The position numbers and the translations under genes are program-made. Shown in pieces: positions 1 to 5,925 of a DNA stretch of 10,424 nt. Source of the DNA: Azoarcus sp. (GTDB taxonomy: Bacteria > Pseudomonadota > Gammaproteobacteria > Burkholderiales > Rhodocyclaceae). The first letter of the stretch is position 1. The number at the start of each line of letters is the position of its first letter. Location: contig JAITCV010000035.1 in assembly GCA_031282905.1 (NCBI GenBank), positions 1 to 10,424 on the forward strand. Direction: 5' to 3'. Below the pieces are notes generated by a model that saw only the letters and a list, made by a program, of their open reading frames with translations, did no database searches and was not told where the DNA came from.

Positions 1-66
1 GCGGGGCATGGGCGGAACGCCTTTGTCAAGCTTCATTGCTGGCTCACTGCTTGACCCATTCCACGC

Positions 67-83
67 GCCGGCTGGAAGCCGGC
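67..83. repeat. Short hairpin, GCCGGCT stem
   Basis: GCCGGCT (67-73) and AGCCGGC (77-83) are perfect reverse complements around a GGA loop. No T-run follows on either strand, so it is more likely part of a dispersed GC-rich repeat than a terminator. Confidence 0.55.
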
Positions 84-96
84 CCCACGTGATGCC

Positions 97-120
97 AGGG
101 GCGACGCATGCGTCGCCCCT
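97..120. repeat. Perfect 24-bp palindrome
   Basis: The segment reads identically on both strands from A97 to T120, centred on GCATGC at 106-111. The core is GGGGCGACGCAT and its reverse complement. It could extrude as a cruciform or be a recognition site for a REP-associated (RAYT-type) transposase. From memory, similar GGGGCGACGCATGCGTCGCC strings recur in intergenic DNA of environmental proteobacteria. The symmetry is certain, the role is not. Confidence 0.8.
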
Positions 121-145
121 ACAAAAGTTCTATCGAGAATGCAGC

Positions 146-196
146 ACTGCCCGTTTGACCATGTCCTCACAAGAAGAGGATGATCAAACGGACAGT
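146..196. repeat. Long imperfect hairpin with 13-bp arms
   Basis: ACTGCCCGTTTGA (146-158) pairs with TCAAACGGACAGT (184-196) at 12 of 13 positions. A second inner pairing, TCCTC (164-168) with GAGGA (176-180), closes a 7-base loop. No poly-T follows, so a terminator is unlikely. A folded repeat unit or a remnant of a structured RNA are the alternatives. Confidence 0.55.
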
Positions 197-245
197 CGTG
201 CAGGAAGAGGTGAGGAAGATGCGTTTTTAAGGAGCGTATGAAGGC

Positions 246-290
246 TGAACCGTCGCATGGATTGCCACGGCGCCATGCGCCTGCAATGAC
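246..290 (-). repeat. Interspersed repeat, GTGGCAATCC family, copy 1
   Basis: Read on the minus strand, this copy contains CGTCATTGC, then a GC-rich middle, then CGTGGCAATCC and later GGTTCA. The same ordered blocks recur on the plus strand at 9741-9786. Motifs of the type CATTGCGAGGAGCGAAGCGACGTGGCAATCC-like are dispersed in many proteobacterial genomes (from memory), so this is probably a multi-copy chromosomal repeat. Confidence 0.55.
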
Positions 291-310
291 GAGGCGGGGG
301 ACGTGATGTC

Positions 311-453
311 GGTTTTGTGGGTTGGATGAACGCAGCGTAATCCGACATTCCACCCCCACGATGCGCGGCATCGCCATTCAAAAACAGCGGCGCTGCGCGC
401 TGCTCATGAACGATTGTCGGATTACGCCTTCGGCCAATCCAACCTACAAAACC
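311..453. repeat. MITE-like element with ~37-bp inverted ends
   Basis: The left arm (311-347) begins GGTTTTGTGGGTTGGAT and ends GCGTAATCCGACA. The right arm (415-453), read on the other strand, begins GGTTTTGTAGGTTGGAT and ends GCGTAATCCGACA. The arms differ at one base in the first block and in a short variable middle (GAACGCA versus TGGCCGAAG). About 67 bp separate them, including a GATGC/GCATC mini-hairpin. It has no coding capacity. The GTAGGTTGGAT...GCGTAATCCGACA string is, from memory, a common dispersed proteobacterial repeat, here present as an inverted pair. Confidence 0.7.
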
Positions 454-480
454 ACGGCGGCAGAGCCGGGGGATTTCCCT

Positions 481-535
481 TTCTATTAAATTAAATCACA
501 AGTATTAGATTAGATGACGCAAGATAATAGGAGAA
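481..535. other. AT-rich patch before a possible ribosome binding site
   Basis: Local composition falls sharply in GC compared with everything around it, with runs such as TTCTATTAAATTAAATC. GATAAT at 523-528 resembles a -10 box but no convincing -35 lies 16-18 bp upstream. AGGAG follows at 529-533. It may be a relic promoter or leader region; I cannot show that it works. Confidence 0.3.
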
Positions 536-544
536 GGGTGTCCT

Positions 545-793
545 GTGATTCTCAAAGACGAATGGTCTCGGATGTTCGCCTCAGCCGATAGAGTGACAAG
601 GGTAAGCCCGAAGCACAGCGGCAGCGGGAAACCGAATCCAGAGATCATAGACAAACGGCTTCAGGCGAGGCGCAGGATTTTGCTCCTGCGACTTGAGCTC
701 ATTATTCCAACCGCCCGGCGCGATCCGCATGCCGGGTGGTGTGGCAGGGCCTGTCAGGGCCGTCCTATGCCGATTTCTCCTGATCCCGATTGA
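545..793 (+). CDS. Doubtful small hypothetical reading frame (82 codons)
   Basis: An open frame starting with GTG at 545 is preceded by AGGAG (529-533), a loose 11 bases away. The product would be basic and arginine-rich in its second half and matches nothing I recognise. It has no signal peptide, membrane segment or catalytic motif. Its 3' end runs 29 bases into the end of the DHH phosphoesterase gene on the opposite strand, which argues against it being real. It could equally be a gene fragment left by rearrangement or non-coding DNA. Listed only because no other gene occupies 480-764. Confidence 0.15.
   Translation: MILKDEWSRMFASADRVTRVSPKHSGSGKPNPEIIDKRLQARRRILLLRLELIIPTARRDPHAGWCGRACQGRPMPISPDPD
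671..690. terminator. Stem-loop downstream of the DHH gene, weak terminator candidate
   Basis: CGCAGGA (671-677) and TCCTGCG (684-690) form a perfect 7-bp stem with a 6-base loop. A second, 9-bp imperfect stem lies at 711-719/731-739, nearer the DHH gene. Neither is followed by a T-run on the minus strand, so rho-independent termination is not well supported. They may instead protect the 3' end of the fabI-DHH transcript. Confidence 0.25.
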
Positions 794-1709
794 TCTGGGC
801 GATCAGTTCTTTGAGCACGGTGTCGGCCTTGTCGTTGGCGACCTGGCAGGTGCCTGCCGCGTGGTGACCGCCGCCGCCGTATTTCAGCATCAATTCGCCG
901 ACGTTGGTCCTGCTGCCGCGGTCGAGGATGGATTTGCCCACGGCGAATACGGTGTTTTGCTTTTGCAGCCCCCACAGCACATGGATGGAAATGTTGGTTT
1001 GCGGAAAGAGGGCGTAAATCATGAAGCGGTTGGTGGCGAAGATGGTTTCTTCCTGGCGCAGGTCGAGCACGACGAGGTTCGCATATACGGTGCTGCAACG
1101 CTGCAATTGTTCCCTGGCTTTCGCGGTATGTTCGAAATAAAGCTCGACCCGCTCCCTGACATCGGGAAGCGCCAGGATTTCATCGATGCCGTGATTGCGG
1201 CAGTATTTGATCAGGTCCATCATCAGCGCGTAATTGCTGATGCGGAACTCGCGGAAACGGCCCAGGCCGGTGCGGGCGTCCATCAGGTAATTGAGCAGTA
1301 CCCAGCCTTGCGGATCGAGGATTTCCTCGCGGACATATTGCGCGCTGTCGGCCTTGTCGACCGCGATCATCATGTCGTCGGCGATGTCGGGGAATCTTTG
1401 CTTGCCACCGTAATAGTCGTATACCACGCGCGCGGCCGAAGGCGCCTCGGGGTCGATGATGTAGTTCTTGTGTTCGCCGGGGTTGCGCAGGGTCTCCGAG
1501 AGGTGGTGGTCGAAGACCAGGTGCGCGGCGGCAACGTAGGGCAGGTTGGTGGTGATGTCGCGGGGGGTGATGTCGACCTTGCCGTCCTGCATGTCCTTGG
1601 GATGAACGAATTTGATTTCGTCGATCAGTTCCAGTTCATTGAGCAATACGGCACATACCAGACCGTCGAAATCGCTGCGGGTGACCAGGCGGAATTTTTC
1701 TTGACTCAT
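765..1709 (-). CDS. DHH-family phosphoesterase (exopolyphosphatase/NrnA-like)
   Basis: This 314-residue cytoplasmic protein belongs to the DHH/DHHA1 superfamily, whose members hydrolyse phosphodiester or phosphoanhydride bonds with Mn2+ (RecJ, NrnA, PPX1, GdpP). The metal-binding motifs are visible: SDFDG at residues 12-16, FDHH at 66-69 and VDKADSAQ at 117-124. Near the C-terminus lies the DHHA1 signature GGGGHHAAGTC, which binds substrate. Length fits stand-alone NrnA-type enzymes. The substrate (nanoRNA, pAp, polyphosphate or cyclic dinucleotide) cannot be read from these motifs. The ATG at 1709 starts directly before the conserved first strand; GAGG lies 11 bases upstream, a weak ribosome site. 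It lies 80 bp downstream of fabI on the same strand with no clear terminator between, so it is probably co-transcribed with fabI. Confidence 0.9.
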   Translation of the reverse strand: MSQEKFRLVTRSDFDGLVCAVLLNELELIDEIKFVHPKDMQDGKVDITPRDITTNLPYVAAAHLVFDHHLSETLRNPGEHKNYIIDPEAPSAARVVYDYYGGKQRFPDIADDMMIAVDKADSAQYVREEILDPQGWVLLNYLMDARTGLGRFREFRISNYALMMDLIKYCRNHGIDEILALPDVRERVELYFEHTAKAREQLQRCSTVYANLVVLDLRQEETIFATNRFMIYALFPQTNISIHVLWGLQKQNTVFAVGKSILDRGSRTNVGELMLKYGGGGHHAAGTCQVANDKADTVLKELIAQINRDQEKSA

Positions 1710-1789
1710 TTGATTGGCAACCTCGGGGAAGTGGAGAAACCGGGCGGGAAAAACCGGATATGAACACGCTGCGCTTTACCCGCGAGCGT

Positions 1790-2596
1790 TCATGCGCTGT
1801 CCGTCACGAACGGATTGGCGTTGCCCAGCGCGGTGATGTTGAAACCGGCGTCGACATGCAGGATTTCGCCGGTGATGCCGCTTGCCAAATCGGAGCACAG
1901 GAAGGCTGCGGCATTGCCGATTTCGTCGATGGCGATGTTGCGCCTCAGCGGGGCGTTGTGTTCGTTGAACGACAGGAGCTTGCCGAAATGGGCGATGCCC
2001 GCCGCGGCCGTGGTCTTGACCGGCCCGGCGGAAATGGCGTTGACCCGCGTGCCTTCTGGCCCCAGGTTCACCGCGAGGTAGCGCACCGTGGCTTCGAGCC
2101 CGGCCTTGGCCACGCCCATGATGTTGTAGCTGGGCATGGTGCGTACCGCGCCGAGGCAGGAGAGGGTCAGGAGCGCGCCGTTTGCGCCGCGCATCAGCGG
2201 CCGCGCGGCCTTGGCGAGCGCGGGGAAGGAATAGGCGCTGACTTCGAGCGCGACGCGGAAGGCTTCGCGCGAGAAACCGTCGAGGAAATCGCCATCGAGC
2301 GCTTCGCTGGGCGCGAAGGCGAGCGAATGGACGAGGCCGTCGAGGGTGTTCCAGCTTTGGCCGAGATCGGTGAATAGTTTGCCAATCTGGCTTTCGTCCT
2401 GGACATCGAGCGGAAACAGCAGGGCGCTGTCGAATTCCGCCGCGAGGGCGGCGACCCGTTGGTGGACACGTTCGTTCTGGTAGGTAAACGCCAGCTTGGC
2501 GCCTTCACGATACATGGCACGGGCTATACCGCAGGCGATCGAGCGATGACTCAGCAAACCGGTGATCAGTATCCGCTTGCCGGCAAGAAAGCCCAT
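1790..2596 (-). CDS. fabI: Enoyl-[acyl-carrier-protein] reductase (NADH), FabI
   Basis: FabI catalyses the last step of each fatty-acid elongation cycle, reducing trans-2-enoyl-ACP with NADH as a cytoplasmic tetramer. The 268-residue protein has the whole short-chain dehydrogenase fold: the nucleotide loop ITGLLSHRSIACGIA (11-25), HSLAFAP (90-96), the catalytic Tyr157 and Lys164 in YNIMGVAK, the NAISAGP segment (186-192), and a C-terminal SGITGEILHVDAGFNI block. The start at 2596 (MGFLAGK) matches family starts, with GGAG 10 bases upstream; an ATG 14 codons earlier would add a proline-rich tail that overlaps the promoter. Odd points: the residue matching E. coli Tyr146 is Cys147 and the one matching Gly93 is Ala93, both lining the triclosan pocket. 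The gene diverges from the ABC operon and leads into the DHH gene. Confidence 0.97.
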   Translation of the reverse strand: MGFLAGKRILITGLLSHRSIACGIARAMYREGAKLAFTYQNERVHQRVAALAAEFDSALLFPLDVQDESQIGKLFTDLGQSWNTLDGLVHSLAFAPSEALDGDFLDGFSREAFRVALEVSAYSFPALAKAARPLMRGANGALLTLSCLGAVRTMPSYNIMGVAKAGLEATVRYLAVNLGPEGTRVNAISAGPVKTTAAAGIAHFGKLLSFNEHNAPLRRNIAIDEIGNAAAFLCSDLASGITGEILHVDAGFNITALGNANPFVTDSA

Positions 2597-2627
2597 GGAC
2601 CGACGACTCCAAATGACAGGAGGGGGG

Positions 2628-2633
2628 ATTATA
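2628..2633 (-). promoter_or_regulatory. -10 box of the fabI promoter
   Basis: A perfect TATAAT on the minus strand ends 31 bases upstream of the fabI ATG. It is preceded by TGGC, close to an extended -10 element. No good TTGACA stands 16-18 bp further upstream; the region there is GC-rich. The position and perfect hexamer make it the likely sigma-70 promoter for fabI and the DHH gene. The same short gap must hold the divergent promoter of the ABC operon, which I cannot pinpoint. Confidence 0.55.
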
Positions 2634-2718
2634 GCCAAAGCGGGGCGTTTCGCGGGACATGCGGATGTCGGCGGCGTTCCCCGCGCGCGGAAAGCGAAAA
2701 CCTGAGAGAATCGCGCCC

Positions 2719-4944
2719 GTGTCGATCCCAGCGCCGCGTCATCTTCTTGCTTTCCACGAGCGCATCCGCCTGCTTGCCGGGTGGATGCTGGCTTGCGCGC
2801 TGCTCGCGGCCTGCGGGCCGTTGCCGAATGATCCCTATCCGATGGCCGAGCGCGGGCGCAACATCCTTTATTCCTCGTTCATGGAGCGCCCCAAGCATCT
2901 CGATCCGGTGCAGTCCTTCAGCGAGAACGAGGCGGTTTTCCTTTACCAGATCGTCGAGCCGCCGCTGCAATATCACTATCTGAAACGGCCTTATGCGCTG
3001 GAGCCGGGGGTGGCGGCTTCCATGCCGGTAATCCGCCTGTTCGATGTCGATGGCCGCGAGTTGGGCGACGATGAGCCGGAGCGGGTGGCGAAGAGCGTGA
3101 TCGAGATTCGCATCCGGCCCGGCGTGCGCTACCAGCCCCATCCGGCCTTCGCCCGCGATGAAAGCGGCGCGCCGCTTTATCTTTTGGGAGAAGGGGCCTG
3201 GGCTGGCGAGGTGGCGGACATTCGCTCGCCGATGGATTTCGCCGTGCTGGACAGCCGCGAGCTGACCGCCGCCGATTTCGTCTACCAGATGAAGCGCCTC
3301 GCCCATCCCCGGCTGCATTCGCCCATCCTGGAGTTGATGTCCGACTATCTGCCGGGCCTGAAAAGCCTGCACGTGGCGCTGGCCGAAGAAAACAAAAAGC
3401 ATCCGGACGCATGGCTCGATCTCGATCTTTTTCCGCTCGACGGCGTCGAAGTGATCGACCGCTATAGCTATCGCATCACCTTGGAAGGGCTTTATCCGCA
3501 ATTTCTTTATTGGTTGTCGATGCCGTTTTTCGCGCCGATGCCGCGTGAGGCCGACCGTTTCTTCAGCCAGCCCGGTTTCGCCGGGCGGAACCTGAGCCTC
3601 GATTACTGGCCGGTCGGCACCGGGCCGTACATGCTGGTGGAAAACAATCCCAACGCGCGCATGGTGTTGAGGAAAAATCCGAATTTCCGTCATGACGCCT
3701 ATCCCTGCGAAGGCGAGGAGGGCGACCGCGAGGCGGGGCTGCTCGACGATTGTGGCCAATCCATGCCTTTCATCGATGAGGTGGTGTTTGCCCGCGAGCG
3801 CGAGGGCATCTCGTACTGGAACAAATTTCTCCAGGGCTATTACGATGCCTCCGGGGTGTCGTCGGACCATTTCGATCAGGCGGTGAACATGAGCGGGCAA
3901 GGCGATGTCAGCCTGTCCGACGACATGGCGGCGCGCGGCATCCGGCTGGTGACTTCGGTGTCGCCGTCGATCTTTTATCTGGGCTTCAACATGCGTGATC
4001 CGGTGCTGGGCGATGTTGGCCCCGATGCCGCCGCGAAAACGCGCGCGCGCAACTTGCGCCAGGCGATTTCGATCGCGCTCGACATGGAAGAATACATTTC
4101 CATCTTTCTCAATGGCCGGGGCGTGCCGGCCATGCATCCGATTCCGCCCGGCTTTTTCGGCGCGCGCGAGGGCGAGGCCGGCATCAACCCGGTGGTCTAT
4201 GAATGGCGCGATGGCCGGGCGCGGCGGCGAAGCCTGGATGAGGCCCGCCGCTTGCTCGCGCAAGCCGGTTGGCCGGATGGGCGCAACGCCCGCACCGGCG
4301 AGCCGCTCGTCATCTATCTCGACACCACCTCGGCCGGGCTGGGCGACCGCGCGCGCGCGGACTGGCTCGCCAAACAGTTCCGCGTTCTCGGCGTGCAGTT
4401 CGAGGTGCGCGCGACCGACTGGAATCGTTTCCAGGACAAGATCCGCGAAGGCAACGCCCAGATGTTCTTCTTCGGCTGGAACGCCGATTATCCCGACCCG
4501 GAAAATCTGCTCTTCCTGCTCTACGGCCCCCAAGGCAAGGTCGGCGGCCAGGGGCAGAACGCATCGAATTACCACAACGACGAATATGACCGCCTGTTCG
4601 ACAGGATGCGGATCATGCCCGATGGGCCGGCACGGCAGGCGATCATCGACCGCATGGTGAGCACCCTGCAAAACGATGCGCCCTGGGTTTTCGGCTTTTA
4701 TCCGAAGTCGTATTCGCTCCAGCACGGCTGGATCAAAAACCGCAAATCGAGTGACATCGTGAGGAACGGCCTCAAATACCAGCGTCTCGACATTGCCACG
4801 CGGGACGCCGCGCGCCTGGCGTGGAACCAGCCGGTGCGCTGGCCGCTGGCGCTGGTGGCGCTGGCGCTGGCGGCGCTGGCCGCGCCGGCGCTGCGCAACT
4901 GGCGGCGGCATGAGCAGGCGACCGCGCGCGGGGAGCAAGACTGA
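2719..4944 (+). CDS. ABC transporter substrate-binding lipoprotein, family 5 (peptide type)
   Basis: This is a periplasmic solute-binding protein of the DppA/OppA/YejA family that would deliver a peptide-like ligand to the two permeases encoded next. Numbered from the GTG at 2719 (741 residues), it starts with a short basic region and hydrophobic core, then the lipobox LAAC with Cys32, so it should be a lipoprotein. Family marks include VGTGPYMLVENNPNARMVLR, the ARNLRQAISIALDMEEY helix, RLLAQAGWPDG, and a WNADYPDPENLLFLLYG segment. The GTG start is chosen because GAGAGA lies 9 bases upstream and it gives a normal signal peptide; an in-frame ATG at 2659 would add 20 residues. It is much longer than OppA (~540) and ends in a hydrophobic helix (about 708-724) followed by a charged tail, a second possible anchor. 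Its stop overlaps the next start (TGATG). Confidence 0.9.
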   Translation: MSIPAPRHLLAFHERIRLLAGWMLACALLAACGPLPNDPYPMAERGRNILYSSFMERPKHLDPVQSFSENEAVFLYQIVEPPLQYHYLKRPYALEPGVAASMPVIRLFDVDGRELGDDEPERVAKSVIEIRIRPGVRYQPHPAFARDESGAPLYLLGEGAWAGEVADIRSPMDFAVLDSRELTAADFVYQMKRLAHPRLHSPILELMSDYLPGLKSLHVALAEENKKHPDAWLDLDLFPLDGVEVIDRYSYRITLEGLYPQFLYWLSMPFFAPMPREADRFFSQPGFAGRNLSLDYWPVGTGPYMLVENNPNARMVLRKNPNFRHDAYPCEGEEGDREAGLLDDCGQSMPFIDEVVFAREREGISYWNKFLQGYYDASGVSSDHFDQAVNMSGQGDVSLSDDMAARGIRLVTSVSPSIFYLGFNMRDPVLGDVGPDAAAKTRARNLRQAISIALDMEEYISIFLNGRGVPAMHPIPPGFFGAREGEAGINPVVYEWRDGRARRRSLDEARRLLAQAGWPDGRNARTGEPLVIYLDTTSAGLGDRARADWLAKQFRVLGVQFEVRATDWNRFQDKIREGNAQMFFFGWNADYPDPENLLFLLYGPQGKVGGQGQNASNYHNDEYDRLFDRMRIMPDGPARQAIIDRMVSTLQNDAPWVFGFYPKSYSLQHGWIKNRKSSDIVRNGLKYQRLDIATRDAARLAWNQPVRWPLALVALALAALAAPALRNWRRHEQATARGEQD

Positions 4945-5921
4945 TGTCCGCCTATCTGCTGCGTCGCCTGCTTTATGCGGTTCCGATCCTGCTCGGCGTC
5001 AACCTGCTGACTTTCCTGCTCTTTTTCATGGTCAACTCGCCCGACGACATGGCGCGGATACAACTCGGCGCGAAATACGCGACGCCCGAGGCGATCGAGC
5101 GCTGGAAAGCCGGGCGCGGTTACGACAAGCCAATGTTCATGAATACGCAACGGGAGGGCGTGGCGTGCCTGACCGATACCCTGTTCGTCAGCAAGTCGCT
5201 TTCCATGTTCGCGTTCGATTTCGGCCATGCCGACGATGGGCACGACATCGCCCATGAAATACGCGACCGCATGGGGCCATCGCTTGCCATCGCGTTGCCG
5301 AGCTTTCTGCTCTCGCTCGCGGCGACGATCACCTTTGCCTTGCTGCTGGTGTTTTTCCGCGCCACCGCGATCGATTTCTGGGGCGTCGCGATCTGCGTGA
5401 TGCTGATGTCGATTTCGAGCATGTTCTACATCATCGGCGGACAGTGGCTGGTGGCGAAGCTATGGGCGCTGGTGCCGATTTCGGGCTATGCCGGCGGGCT
5501 GGACGCGGCGCGCTTTCTCATCCTGCCGGTGCTGATCAGCGTGGTCGGCGGGCTGGGGGCGGGCACGCGCTGGTACCGCACCCTGTTTCTCGAAGAAATC
5601 TCCCGTGATTACGTGCGCACCGCGCGCGCCAAGGGATTGTCGGAATTGGCGGTGCTGTTCCGCCATGTGTTGAAGAACGCGCTGATTCCCATCCTGACCG
5701 GCGTGGTCGTGGTCATTCCCAGCCTGTTCATGGGCAGCCTGCTGGTGGAATCCTTCTTCGCCGTGCCCGGGCTGGGCAGCTACACCATCGAGGCCATCCA
5801 GGCACAGGATTTCGCGGTCGTGCGGGCCATGGTCTTCATTGGCTCGCTGCTCTACATCGTCGGCCTGGTGCTCACCGATATTTCCTATACCCTGGTCGAT
5901 CCACGGGTGAGGCTGGGGTGA
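4944..5921 (+). CDS. ABC transporter permease, OppB/DppB/YejB type
   Basis: A 325-residue inner-membrane permease of the peptide/nickel ABC importer family. It starts with the standard YLLRRLLYAVPILLGVNLLTF first helix (about 4-30), followed by a periplasmic loop containing GYDKPMF, then five more likely helices (about 114-138, 145-175, 188-206, 248-270, 292-314). The EAA motif that contacts the ATPase is intact: DYVRTARAKGLSE at 222-234, then HVLKNALIP. The end, SYTLVDPRVRLG, is typical of the family. The ATG overlaps the stop of the binding-protein gene by one base, and GGGAG sits 8 bases upstream, implying coupled translation. The periplasmic loop (about 31-113) is sizeable, as in YejB. 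An intact EAA loop means it should dock with an ATPase, although none is encoded here. Confidence 0.95.
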   Translation: MSAYLLRRLLYAVPILLGVNLLTFLLFFMVNSPDDMARIQLGAKYATPEAIERWKAGRGYDKPMFMNTQREGVACLTDTLFVSKSLSMFAFDFGHADDGHDIAHEIRDRMGPSLAIALPSFLLSLAATITFALLLVFFRATAIDFWGVAICVMLMSISSMFYIIGGQWLVAKLWALVPISGYAGGLDAARFLILPVLISVVGGLGAGTRWYRTLFLEEISRDYVRTARAKGLSELAVLFRHVLKNALIPILTGVVVVIPSLFMGSLLVESFFAVPGLGSYTIEAIQAQDFAVVRAMVFIGSLLYIVGLVLTDISYTLVDPRVRLG

Positions 5922-5925
5922 AACG

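Larger units (their letters stand above)
1..480. repeat. Gene-free stretch dense in palindromes and interspersed repeats
   Basis: I see no credible gene here; the short open frames lack ribosome binding sites and recognisable protein sequence. The stretch holds at least five symmetric elements laid nearly end to end: a 7-bp stem with a 3-base loop (67-83), a perfect 24-bp palindrome (97-120), a long imperfect hairpin (146-196), a copy of a repeat also found beside nifZ (246-290), and a paired inverted repeat (311-453). The density and variety suggest an intergenic landing zone for REP- or MITE-like elements. That interpretation is inference; the symmetries are read directly from the sequence. 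Confidence 0.7.

Noticed and set aside
1..480. CRISPR array in the repeat-rich left end
   Set aside because: The repeats are of different kinds and orientations, with no regularly spaced identical direct repeats.
693..1763. A 356-codon plus-strand open frame
   Set aside because: It lies opposite the DHH phosphoesterase, which has clear catalytic motifs. The frame itself shows no recognisable family.
1760..2377. A 205-codon plus-strand open frame
   Set aside because: It is antisense to fabI and resembles no protein family.
2659..2718. ATG at 2659 as the start of the substrate-binding protein
   Set aside because: It would give an n-region of about 38 residues before the hydrophobic core and has no ribosome site; the GTG at 2719 fits better, though the upstream start is not excluded.
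2629..4938. A 769-codon open frame on the minus strand
   Set aside because: It is the antisense of the substrate-binding protein gene. Its product is rich in His, Arg and Ala with no domain, a common effect of GC-rich codon usage.
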